From the NCBI GenBank assembly GCA_021785405.1, contig JAJYFF010000002.1, positions 51,939-115,938 of the forward strand: a stretch of 64,000 bases of DNA. The letters are read 5' to 3'. The stretch comes from Pseudomonadota bacterium. Lineage in GTDB: Bacteria; Pseudomonadota; Gammaproteobacteria; Steroidobacterales; Steroidobacteraceae. Position numbers and translations under genes: made by a program. The notes below the pieces were generated by a model. That model saw only the letters and a list, made by a program, of their open reading frames with translations, was not told where the DNA came from and made no database searches. This document shows, piece after piece, positions 36,541-44,308 of the stretch. Every line of letters begins with the position of its first letter. Position 1 is the first letter of the stretch.

Positions 36541-37767
36541 GTGGCGCTGTTCGACCAGTACGGATCCTTGATGGCCGGGTACCGCGGGCTCTCGAGCCGC
36601 GAGTTCAACCCGTTCGACATCGCGTTCGACGCGATCCTGTCGCCGACCGAGGCGATCCTGCGCGGGCGCAAGATCCTGCTGCTCGGGACCAACAACTATC
36701 TCGGCCTGACGCACGATCCGGCGGTGACCGCGGCCGCGATCGAGGCGACCCGCCAGCTCGGCAGCGGCACCACCGGCTCGCGCATCGCGAACGGCAGCTA
36801 CGCCGGACACCGCGATCTCGAACGCGCGCTCGCGGCGTTCTATCAGCGCCGGCACGCGATGGTGTTCACGACCGGCTATCAGGCGAACCTCGGGATCCTG
36901 TCGGCGATCGCCGGCAAGGGCGATCACCTGATCCTCGACGCCGACTCGCACGCGAGCATCTACGACGGCGCGCGGCTCGGGCTCGCCGAGGTCACGCGCT
37001 TCCGGCACAACGATCCGGACGACCTCGCGCGCCGCCTCGGCCGCTTGGCGGATCTGCCGGGCGACAAGATCGTCGTCGTCGAGGGGATCTACTCGATGCT
37101 CGGCGACACCGCGCCGCTGCGCGAGTTCGCCGAGGTCAAGCGCGCGTACCACGCCGTGCTGGTCGTCGACGAGGCGCATTCGCTCGGCGTGCTCGGCGAG
37201 ACCGGCCGCGGACTCGCGGAGGCCGCCGGCGTCGAAGCGGACGTCGATTGCATCGTCGGCACCTTCTCGAAGAGCCTCGGCGGCGTCGGCGGCTTCTGCG
37301 TGAGCGATCTCGAGGGCTTCGAGGTGCTGCGGGTCACGAGCCGCCCGTACATGTTTACCGCCTCGCTGCCGCCGACCGTGATCGCCGCGACCACCGCGGC
37401 GCTGCAGGTGTTGCGGAGCCGCCCGGAGCTGCGCCAGCGGCTCACCGAGCACGCGAAGCGGCTGTATCGCGGCCTCGCGGGGCTCGGCTTCGAGCTCGGC
37501 CCGGAACCGAACCCGATCGTCTCGGCGATCATGCCGAACCCGGAGGCGGCGTTCGCGCTGTGGACGCGGCTCCTCGAGGCGGGCCTGTACACCAACGTGA
37601 GTCTGCCGCCGGCGACGCCGAAAGGGCTCGCGTTGCTGCGCTCGAGCGTGAGCGCGGCGCACAGCCGCGAGCAAGTCGACGCGGCGATCGCGATGTTCGC
37701 CGAGGCCGGCCGCGCGGTCGGCTTGATCGCGCCGGCGCGCACGTCGAGCGCGGGCGGCGCGCTTTAG
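36541..37767 (+). CDS. spt: Serine palmitoyltransferase (alpha-oxoamine synthase)
   Basis: 408 aa, PLP fold-type I. It shows NNYLGLTHDP, GSGTTGSRIANGSYAGHRDLE, DADSHASIYDG (PLP-stacking His near 137), VVDEAHSLGVLG (Asp near 210) and the PLP lysine in GTFSKSLGGVGGF (Lys near 244). Condenses serine with an acyl thioester to 3-ketosphinganine. KBL and BioF are relatives; the ACP directly upstream and the N-acyltransferase 3 bp downstream favour SPT. GTG start. Confidence 0.85.
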   Translation: MALFDQYGSLMAGYRGLSSREFNPFDIAFDAILSPTEAILRGRKILLLGTNNYLGLTHDPAVTAAAIEATRQLGSGTTGSRIANGSYAGHRDLERALAAFYQRRHAMVFTTGYQANLGILSAIAGKGDHLILDADSHASIYDGARLGLAEVTRFRHNDPDDLARRLGRLADLPGDKIVVVEGIYSMLGDTAPLREFAEVKRAYHAVLVVDEAHSLGVLGETGRGLAEAAGVEADVDCIVGTFSKSLGGVGGFCVSDLEGFEVLRVTSRPYMFTASLPPTVIAATTAALQVLRSRPELRQRLTEHAKRLYRGLAGLGFELGPEPNPIVSAIMPNPEAAFALWTRLLEAGLYTNVSLPPATPKGLALLRSSVSAAHSREQVDAAIAMFAEAGRAVGLIAPARTSSAGGAL

Positions 37768-37770
37768 TCC

Positions 37771-38901
37771 GTGGCGGCGATCGAACTCGTGCCGGTCGAG
37801 GATCGAGCGACGCTCGATCGGTTCATCCGGCTGCCGCACCGCCTGCACCGCGACGATCCGCAGTACATCGCGCCCTTGCACCTCGAGCGGCTCGAGGCGC
37901 TGACGCCGAAGAACCCGTTCTTCGCGCACGCGGACGTGCGCTTCTGGCTCGCCCGCCAGGAGGGGCGCGACGTCGGCCGGATCAGCGCGCAGATCGACCA
38001 TCAGGCGCTGCAGGTGCGCCCGGATGCGACCGGGCAGTTCGGGATGATCGCCGCCGAGGACGATCCGGCGGTGTTCGAGGCGCTGCTGCGCGAGGCCGAA
38101 GGGTGGCTGCGCGCGCGCGGGATGCAGCGGGTCCTCGGGCCGTTCAACCTCAACATCAACGAGCAGATGGGGCTCCTCGTCGAGGGCTTCGACTCGCCGC
38201 CGATGCTGTTGATGGAACACGACCGACCGTACGTCGGCGCGCGGCTCGAGGCGCAGGGCTACGCGAAGGCGAAGGACGTGTTCGCGTATCTCTACGACAT
38301 GCGCCAGGACATCCCGGCCGCGGTCCGCCGCCTGCTCGATCGGCCGCTGCCGAAGGGTTACGCGGTCCGGCGGATCGACTTCAAGCGCTACGACGCGGAG
38401 ATCCGCTCGGTCACCGCGATCTTCAACGACGCGTGGCGCGACAACTGGGGCTTCGTGCCGCTCACCGACGTCGAGACCGACCATCTCGCGAAGTCCCTGA
38501 AGCCCTTGCTCGATCCGCGCTTCAGCGCGATCGTCGAGGAGCACGGCCAACCGGTCGCGTTCCTCGTCGCGCTGCCGAACCTCAACGAGGCGATCCGCGA
38601 CCTCGGCGGCAAGCTCTTGCCGTTCGGCTGGGCGAAGCTCCTGTGGCGCTTCAAGGTGCGCGGCCTCAAGACCGCGCGCGTGCCGCTGATGGGCGTCAAG
38701 CGCGCCGCGAGCGCGCGCTTGATCGGCAGCCTGATCCCGTTCCTGATGATCGATGCGGTCCGCCGCGAAGGCCTGCGGCTCGGCTACGAGCAGATCGAGC
38801 TGTCGTGGATCCTCGAGGACAATCTCGCGATGCGGCAGATCAACGAGCGGCTCGGCAGCGTCGCCTACAAGCGCTATCGGATCTACGGCAAGTCGCTCTA
38901 G
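37771..38901 (+). CDS. bcerS: Bacterial ceramide synthase-like N-acyltransferase (GNAT-type)
   Basis: 376 aa. It begins IELVPVEDRATLDRFIRLPHRLHRDDPQYIAPL and contains NPFFAHADVRFWLARQ, RVLGPFNLNINEQMGLLVEGF, FNDAWRDNWGFVPLT and a C-terminal LSWILEDNLAMRQINERLG, the architecture of the two-lobed GNAT-like family that includes Caulobacter bCerS. It would N-acylate 3-ketosphinganine. GTG start 3 bp after the SPT stop; its own stop codon interlocks with that of the convergent CDP-alcohol transferase. Confidence 0.75.
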   Translation: MAAIELVPVEDRATLDRFIRLPHRLHRDDPQYIAPLHLERLEALTPKNPFFAHADVRFWLARQEGRDVGRISAQIDHQALQVRPDATGQFGMIAAEDDPAVFEALLREAEGWLRARGMQRVLGPFNLNINEQMGLLVEGFDSPPMLLMEHDRPYVGARLEAQGYAKAKDVFAYLYDMRQDIPAAVRRLLDRPLPKGYAVRRIDFKRYDAEIRSVTAIFNDAWRDNWGFVPLTDVETDHLAKSLKPLLDPRFSAIVEEHGQPVAFLVALPNLNEAIRDLGGKLLPFGWAKLLWRFKVRGLKTARVPLMGVKRAASARLIGSLIPFLMIDAVRREGLRLGYEQIELSWILEDNLAMRQINERLGSVAYKRYRIYGKSL

Positions 38902-39794
38902 GGATCGGCCTGCACCGTCCGCTCGAGGGTCGCGACGAACGCGGCGAGACTCACCCGCTGGCGGCGGATCAGCCACAGCAGCAGCCCGCTGAAGCCGACG
39001 ATCGTGAACCAGAAGTAGACCTGGGGCACCCGCAGCACCGCGCAGACGAAGATCCCGATCGTGTAATAGTTGGCCGACAGGAACGACCAGCGGCGCAGCT
39101 CGGGCGCGAAGGTCTCGCGATAGCGGGCGCGGATCAGCGCCTCGCGCCCCGGATGCCGCGCGAGCGCACCGGCCATCGCCGTGCCGATGTCGCGCAGCAC
39201 GCCGGCCGCGGGAAAACTCAGGCCCACGCAATACAGCCGATCGAGCAGGCCGAGCAGCCAGGGGCCGAGCGGCCCGCGGCCGAACGCCGCCTGGGTCGGC
39301 TGCGGCTTGTGGAGTCCCCACGCGAGGCGATCGTACGCCTGGCGTTCGGCCTCATAGGTCGCGGCCTGGATCGTGTGGCACAGCGCGGCGACGAGCACCA
39401 GCCCCACGATCCGATCGCCGACCGCGGGATATAGCGCCAGCGCGAGCGCCGTATAGACCGCGAAGAAGGTCAACGCGTCGGATAGCCCGTCGAGGACCTT
39501 GCCGAAGTGCGACTGCGACCGCGTGAGGCGGGCGAGCTGGCCGTCGGCGCCATCCATCACGTGCCAGGCGATCATCAGCGCGAAGCCCGCGAGGTCCCAC
39601 GGCAGGCGTCGATAGTGGTAGTACGCGACGCCGGCCAAGCCGCCGCACAGCAAGCCGGTCAGGGACACCGCATTCGGACTCACGCGCCACTTCGCCAAGC
39701 GCGGCACCAGGCGGCCCGCGAGCGGGTGGATGAGGTGCCGATTGGTGAACTCTTCGATCTCGACGGTGCGTCGAACGGAATGGGACGTCTTCAA
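38898..39794 (-). CDS. CDP-alcohol phosphotransferase, candidate inositol-phosphoceramide or PI-phosphate synthase
   Basis: About 298 aa from a TTG at 39794 (AGGT upstream; longer starts overlap the gap to the desaturase). Membrane protein with the full CDP-OH-P signature DGADGQLAR-x8-G-x3-D-x3-D near residue 80, all five acidic and glycine positions kept. The family exchanges CMP of a CDP-alcohol for a second alcohol. With a CDP-inositol-forming enzyme and ceramide genes alongside, transfer of phosphoinositol to ceramide or diacylglycerol is inferred. Confidence 0.85.
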   Translation of the reverse strand: MKTSHSVRRTVEIEEFTNRHLIHPLAGRLVPRLAKWRVSPNAVSLTGLLCGGLAGVAYYHYRRLPWDLAGFALMIAWHVMDGADGQLARLTRSQSHFGKVLDGLSDALTFFAVYTALALALYPAVGDRIVGLVLVAALCHTIQAATYEAERQAYDRLAWGLHKPQPTQAAFGRGPLGPWLLGLLDRLYCVGLSFPAAGVLRDIGTAMAGALARHPGREALIRARYRETFAPELRRWSFLSANYYTIGIFVCAVLRVPQVYFWFTIVGFSGLLLWLIRRQRVSLAAFVATLERTVQADP

Positions 39795-39930
39795 GAGGAC
39801 CTGCGGGCGGTGATCGGCCGGAGTGCCGACTCTAGCGCTTTTGCGCCGTCGCGAGTACCCGCGCGCCGTCTTTACAAAGCCCCGCCAAGATGGGACCCTG
39901 CGCCGACACCGATCGACGCGGCGAGTCGAC

Positions 39931-40899
39931 ATGCAGCGTGATTTCACCCCTACCGACGCGCCACCGGCCCACCAGCTTCGCGGCCGCGCGATCCTGGCCG
40001 CGCATCCGGAGGTGACGGCCCTGATGGGCCCGAATCCGTGGTCGGCCGTGTGGATCGTCGCGCTGGTCGGCGTGCAGTGGCTGGTCGCCGCCGAAGTGGC
40101 CCGCGCACCCTGGTGGTTCGTCGCCGTCGCCGCGTGGTGCTTCGGCGCGTTCGTGAACCATGCGCTCTACGTGCTCACCCACGAATGCACCCACGACCTC
40201 GTGTTCAAGTCGTCCCGATCGAATCGCCTCGCGGGGATCGTCTGCGATTTCGCGCTGGTCGCGCCGGGTGCGCTCGCGTTTCGCAAGTATCACCGCTATC
40301 ACCATCGCTATCTCGGCCAATACGCGCTCGATCCCGACATCGTCAGTCACGCCGAGGCGCGGCTCGTCGGCCACGGGCCGCTGCGCAAGACGGTGTGGGT
40401 GTTCTTCCTCGGCATCTCGCAGGCGCTGCGGCCGATCAAGCTGAAGGCGCTGCGGGGCATCCCGATCTGGGATCGCTGGATCGCCGCCAACGTCGCGGCC
40501 CAGGTCGTCGTCGACGCATCGATCCTGGTCTTCCTCGGACCCCGGGCGCTCGGCTACCTCGGCCTGTCGACGCTGTTCGCGCTCGGCCTGCATCCGCTCG
40601 GCGGCCGCTGGATCCAGGAGCACTACCTGACGCGCGCGCGGCAGAGCACCTATTCGTATTACGGACCGCTCAACCAGCTGTCGTTCAACATGGGCTTCCA
40701 CAACGAGCACCACGACTTCCCGAGCGTTCCGTGGAACCGGCTGCCGCAGCTGCGGCGGTTGGGCGACGAATTCTACCGAGACCTCGCCTCGTACCGTTCC
40801 TGGACCGCGGTGCTGCTCAAATTCATCTTCGATCCGGCGATGTCCGGCTACAGCCGCTTGATCAGCCCCGAGCGCGCCTCGTTCCGGCAGCCGCTGTGA
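39931..40899 (+). CDS. DEGS-type sphingolipid (dihydroceramide) Delta4-desaturase
   Basis: 322 aa, near-identical in length to human DEGS1 (323). Three histidine boxes: HECTH (His 84/88), HRYHH (121/124/125) and HNEHHDFP (257/260/261). Outside the boxes the DEGS-specific features are also kept: an N-terminal RAILAAHPEVTALMGPNP segment, YHHRYLGQYALDPDI, HPLGGRWIQEHY, TYSYYGPLNQLSFNMGFHNE and a C-terminal SGYSR. It would introduce the 4,5-trans double bond into dihydroceramide at the membrane. It is divergent from the CDP-alcohol transferase. Confidence 0.88.
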   Translation: MQRDFTPTDAPPAHQLRGRAILAAHPEVTALMGPNPWSAVWIVALVGVQWLVAAEVARAPWWFVAVAAWCFGAFVNHALYVLTHECTHDLVFKSSRSNRLAGIVCDFALVAPGALAFRKYHRYHHRYLGQYALDPDIVSHAEARLVGHGPLRKTVWVFFLGISQALRPIKLKALRGIPIWDRWIAANVAAQVVVDASILVFLGPRALGYLGLSTLFALGLHPLGGRWIQEHYLTRARQSTYSYYGPLNQLSFNMGFHNEHHDFPSVPWNRLPQLRRLGDEFYRDLASYRSWTAVLLKFIFDPAMSGYSRLISPERASFRQPL

Positions 40900-40915
40900 G
40901 CACTCAGCGCACCGA

Positions 40916-42022
40916 ATGCGCGTCGCGCTGATCCATTATTGGCTCGTCACCTGGCGCGGCGGTGAACGGGTGCTGCGGGCGATCGCGGACCTGTACCCGG
41001 ACGCGGACCTCTACACCCACGTCGCCGACCCGGCGCTGGTCGCGCGCGAGTTTCCCGGTCGCACGGTGCGGACCACGTTCATCGCGCGCCTGCCGTTCGC
41101 CCGCCGCGGGTATCAACGGTACCTGCCGCTGATGCCGCTCGCGCTCGAGCAGCTCGATCTGCGCGACTACGACCTCGTGATCAGCAGCGAGTCCGGCCCG
41201 GCGAAGGGCGTGATCGTCGCGCCGCACGCGACCCACGTGTGTTACTGCCATTCGCCGATGCGCTACCTCTGGGACCACTATCCGGAGTACTACGGCGCGG
41301 CCGGCCCGATCACGCGCCTCGCGATGGCGCCCGCGTTCCACCGCGTGCGGATGTGGGATCAGTTGTCCGCGCAGCGCGTGGATCATTTCGTCGCGAACTC
41401 CGAGTTCGTCGCGAGCCGTATCCGCAAGTACTATCGCCGGGAGGCCGAGGTGATCCCGCCGCCGGTCGCGGTCGATCGGTTCGCGGCGCACGCGAGCGCA
41501 CCGACCGAGGCGTTCTATCTGTGGGTCGGGCAGCTCGTCCCGTACAAGCGCCCCGACCTCGTGATCGACGCGTTCAACGCCCTGCAGCGGCCGCTGGTCG
41601 TGATCGGCGACGGGCCGATGCTCGCCCCGCTGAAGCGCCGCGCGCAACCGCACATTCGGTTCCTCGGCACGCAATCCGAGGCGGCGATCGCCGATCACTA
41701 CGCACGCTGCCGGGCCATCGTCTTTCCGGGGGTCGAGGACTTCGGAATCGTGCCCGTCGAGGCGCTCGCGAGCGGCAAGCCCGTGATCGCATTCGATCGC
41801 GGCGGCGTCCGGGAGACGGTGCGCGATCGGCACACGGGTCTCCTGTTTCAGGAACAATCGGTGCCCGCGCTGATCGAGGCGGTCAAGACCTTCGAGACGC
41901 TGCCGCCGTTCGATCCCGCGGTGTTGCGCGCGCAGGCGGCGCGCTTCTCCGAGGCGCAGTTCAAGCAGCGCTTTCGGGCGTTCGTCGACGGTCGCCTCGC
42001 GGACGGCGGATCCTCGCGCTGA
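40916..42022 (+). CDS. Glycosyltransferase family 4 (WbaZ-like, probable mannosyltransferase)
   Basis: 368 aa. MRVALIHYWLVTWRGGERVLRAIADLYPDADLYTH, VISSESGPAKGV, HVCYCHSPMRYLWDHYPEYY and the C-domain LWVGQLVPYKRPDLVIDAF, VIGDGPM, GVEDFGIVPVEALASGKPVIAF (E-x7-E) are typical of WbaZ-type GDP-mannose-using enzymes. It lies 16 bp after the desaturase and is probably co-transcribed with it. GDP-mannose is made by manC/manB in this window. Sugar specificity is inferred. Confidence 0.85.
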   Translation: MRVALIHYWLVTWRGGERVLRAIADLYPDADLYTHVADPALVAREFPGRTVRTTFIARLPFARRGYQRYLPLMPLALEQLDLRDYDLVISSESGPAKGVIVAPHATHVCYCHSPMRYLWDHYPEYYGAAGPITRLAMAPAFHRVRMWDQLSAQRVDHFVANSEFVASRIRKYYRREAEVIPPPVAVDRFAAHASAPTEAFYLWVGQLVPYKRPDLVIDAFNALQRPLVVIGDGPMLAPLKRRAQPHIRFLGTQSEAAIADHYARCRAIVFPGVEDFGIVPVEALASGKPVIAFDRGGVRETVRDRHTGLLFQEQSVPALIEAVKTFETLPPFDPAVLRAQAARFSEAQFKQRFRAFVDGRLADGGSSR

Positions 42023-42166
42023 AGCCCGCGGAATTCCGCGTGCCGGCGGGTGCCCGCCGTGTGGACGGCCGCGACGACGATCCCGTAGAATGCCGCGACC
42101 GCCGCGCTCGCCGCGAAGGCCAAAACAAAGCGAAAGGGACGTGAACGCCGCCAATTCAAGGACGTC

Positions 42167-42730
42167 ATGCTGAGCACGCGCGGGACGGCGAGGGCGGTGC
42201 GGCGCGCGCTCGCGGAATGCATGAGCGGCGCGATCGCGGCCTTCTCGCTGTTCAACATACCGCTGCGCTTCAATCGACCGCTGCGCACCTTCATGGGCGA
42301 TGCCGGCAGCACGCTCCTCGGCTTCCTGTTCGCGGCGCTCGCGATCGAGGTCACGCACGGCGGGGCGGACCGGGTGCCGCCGGTGGTGATTCTGTGGCTC
42401 ATTCCGTTGCCGATCATCGAGGTGTTCACGACCACGCTGCGGCGGATCGCCCGCGGCTTGTCGCCGACGCACGCGGACACCGGCCATTCACATCACGTGT
42501 TGCTGCGTAGCGGCTTCTCGGTCGGCGCGATTTGCCTGATCTATTTCCTGGTGTCGTCGGTCTGCGCGCTCGTCGGGATCGCGGCGGACGAGCGCGGCGT
42601 CGGGAAACCGGTACTCTTCATCGGGTTTCTCGGGCTGATGGCGCTATGGTCCATGTTCCTCGCGAACGCGGCGCGCGTCGCCGCGTGGCTGCCCGCGCGC
42701 CTGCGCCGCGACGATCGCGCGGTTATCTAA
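42167..42730 (+). pseudogene. C-terminal half of a WecA/MraY-type GlcNAc-1-phosphate transferase (truncated remnant)
   Basis: The 187-codon open frame begins matching the family only near residue 20 (GAIAAFSLFNIPLRFNRPLR), then has FMGDAGSTLLGF and the DTGHSHHVLLR histidine motif and four membrane segments. Intact enzymes are about 340-370 aa with N-terminal catalytic aspartates (DDxxD), which are absent. Upstream in-frame sequence has a stop at 42086-42088 and no WecA-like residues, so the 5' half is deleted. The priming role is presumably taken by the transferase at 8.8 kb. Confidence 0.75.
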
Positions 42731-42736
42731 GTCCCG

Positions 42737-42790
42737 CGAAAATCGCTATCCTGCGATTTCGGTGACTGCCGTCACGGGGTTTCGGAACCC
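42737..42790. repeat. Three tandem small hairpins upstream of galE
   Basis: Back-to-back inverted repeats: 42737-42761 (CGAAAATCGC / GCGATTTCG, one bulged A), 42762-42775 (GTGAC / GTCAC, 4-nt loop) and 42777-42790 (GGGTT / AACCC, TCGG loop). No T-tract follows. They could be a terminator-like or processing structure between the remnant and galE; function unknown. Confidence 0.35.
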
Positions 42791-42833
42791 GAGACGGTAC
42801 CGTGTACGCAAATCATTGCCATTGAGGGACTCG

Positions 42834-43832
42834 ATGCCGGGGCATTCCATCCTCGTGACGGGCGGCGCCGGCTACATCGGCAGCCACGTCGTACAGCAAC
42901 TCACCGATGCCGGCGAGCGGGTCGTCGTGCTCGACAACCTCGTGAAGGGGTTTCGTCAGGCGGTGCCGTCGGGCACGCCGCTCGTCGTCGGCGATGTCGG
43001 TGACGCGGAGCTCGTCGCACGGGTGATCGCCGAGCACACGGTCGGTACCGTGATGCACTTCGCCGCGCACACGGTCGTGCCGGAGTCGGTCGCGAACCCG
43101 CTGAAGTACTACGGCAACAACACCTGCGGCACCCGCAACCTCCTGCAGGCCTGCGTCGATCGCGGGGTCCGCGAGTTCGTGTTCTCCTCGACCGCGGCGG
43201 TCTACGGGATCCCGGCGAGCGGCTACGCCGACGAGAACACCCCGACCGCGCCGATCAACGCGTACGGGACCTCGAAGCTGATGAGCGAATGGATGCTGCG
43301 CGACGTCGCCGCGACCGGTGCGCTGCGCTACGTGGCGCTGCGGTATTTCAACGTGGCGGGCTCGGACCCCGAAGCGCGGATCGGCCAGGCGACGCCGGGC
43401 GCGACCTTGCTCACGAAAGTTGCCTGCGAGGCGATCGTCGGCAAGCGCCCGGGGGTCGCGATCTATGGGACCGACTACGCGACGCCGGATGGCACCGGCG
43501 TGCGCGATTACATCCACGTCGTCGATCTCGCCGCGGCGCACGTCGATGCGCTGCGCTACCTGCGCGGGGGCGGACCGTCGATCACGCTCAATTGCGGCTA
43601 CGGCCACGGCGTGTCGGTGCGCGAGTTGCTCGCGATGGTCGAGCAGGTCGCGGGTCAGAAGCTCACGATCCGCGAGGAGCCGCGCCGCGCGGGTGACCCG
43701 CCGGTTCTCGTCGCGCGCGCGGACCGGATCCGCCGCGAGCTCGGTTGGGTACCGAAGTACGGCGATCTGGAGCAGATCGTGCGCCACGCGCTCGCGTGGG
43801 AGCGGCGCTTGCTCGCGCAGCCGTGGAGTTGA
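42834..43832 (+). CDS. galE: UDP-glucose 4-epimerase
   Basis: 332 aa, extended SDR. VTGGAGYIGSHVV at the N-terminus, HFAAHTVVPESV, FSSTAAVYG, YGTSKLMSEW (YxxxK) and RYFNVAGSDPEARIGQ define GalE; IYGTDYATPDGTGVRDYIHVVDLA is the C-terminal substrate-side motif. The ATG at 42834 follows GAGGGA by 4 bp; upstream in-frame codons are not conserved. It could also act on UDP-GlcNAc. It likely supplies UDP-galactose to the surface glycans. Confidence 0.92.
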   Translation: MPGHSILVTGGAGYIGSHVVQQLTDAGERVVVLDNLVKGFRQAVPSGTPLVVGDVGDAELVARVIAEHTVGTVMHFAAHTVVPESVANPLKYYGNNTCGTRNLLQACVDRGVREFVFSSTAAVYGIPASGYADENTPTAPINAYGTSKLMSEWMLRDVAATGALRYVALRYFNVAGSDPEARIGQATPGATLLTKVACEAIVGKRPGVAIYGTDYATPDGTGVRDYIHVVDLAAAHVDALRYLRGGGPSITLNCGYGHGVSVRELLAMVEQVAGQKLTIREEPRRAGDPPVLVARADRIRRELGWVPKYGDLEQIVRHALAWERRLLAQPWS

Positions 43833-43839
43833 GTCAATA

Positions 43840-43945
43840 AATCGCCATAATTGGCGAGTTAATGTAATATTTTGATTGAATTCGTCATAAACGACGAATG
43901 GCGATCACTATCCAGATGCCCTATAATTCGCCCTATATGGCGAAT
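43840..43945. promoter_or_regulatory. Three palindromic operators of hipBA
   Basis: Three copies of a palindrome with 6-bp spacer: 43840-43859 (AATCGCC / GGCGAGT), 43880-43899 (ATTCGTC / GACGAAT, perfect) and 43926-43945 (ATTCGCC / GGCGAAT, perfect). Centres are 40 and 46 bp apart. They occupy an AT-rich stretch unlike the rest of the window. HipB proteins bind repeated palindromes upstream of their own operon, so autoregulation is the natural reading; the sequence differs from the E. coli TATCC-N8-GGATA site. Confidence 0.8.
43922..43927 (+). promoter_or_regulatory. TATAAT -10 box of hipBA
   Basis: A perfect -10 hexamer overlapping the third operator. Expected transcription start near 43934, only about three bases before the hipB ATG at 43937, so the transcript may be leaderless; no Shine-Dalgarno is visible. 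Confidence 0.6.
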
Positions 43946-44302
43946 ATATCGGCTGCTCCGACGATCTCGAGCTCCCTGACCGACGCCGCGATCCTCGCGA
44001 CGGTGGGCCACCGCCTGGAGCGTCACCGGATCGCGGCGGACCTGACCCAGGCGGCGCTCGCCGAGCGCGCGGGCGTCTCCAAGCGCACCCTCGAGCGCAT
44101 CGAGGCGGGACGGGGCTCGGAGCTCGCGAGCCTGTTGCGGGTGCTGCGGGCCTTAGGACTCCTCGGCGGCGTCGACGCGCTGATCCCGGCGCTGCCGGCG
44201 AGTCCGCTCGAGGAACTCGAACGGCGCGGCCGCGAGCGCCGCCGGGTGCGAGCGCGCGCGACCGCCGCGCCACCGAACCGCCCCTGGGAGTGGGCCGAGT
44301 AG
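43937..44302 (+). CDS. hipB: HipB-like antitoxin (HTH, XRE family)
   Basis: 121 aa from the ATG at 43937 (an ATG at 43898 is in frame but lies upstream of the -10 box). HTH_3 region at residues 20-80: GHRLERHRIAADLTQAALAERAGVSKRTLERIEAG. The C-terminal tail is rich in Arg and ends PPNRPWEWAE. It precedes hipA by 6 bp. It should bind the three upstream palindromes and neutralise HipA. Confidence 0.85.
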   Translation: MANISAAPTISSSLTDAAILATVGHRLERHRIAADLTQAALAERAGVSKRTLERIEAGRGSELASLLRVLRALGLLGGVDALIPALPASPLEELERRGRERRRVRARATAAPPNRPWEWAE

Positions 44303-44308
44303 CCGTCG

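Noticed and set aside
37771..38901. Calling the GNAT-like protein a generic acetyltransferase
   Set aside because: Length, two-lobed layout and position 3 bp after SPT match bacterial ceramide synthase better.
41848..42480. Minus-strand frame with a hydrophobic stretch (FRFVLAFAASAAVAAFYGIV) near 42.1 kb
   Set aside because: The rest of the frame is unstructured and antisense to a glycosyltransferase and the WecA remnant; the hydrophobic run is probably chance.
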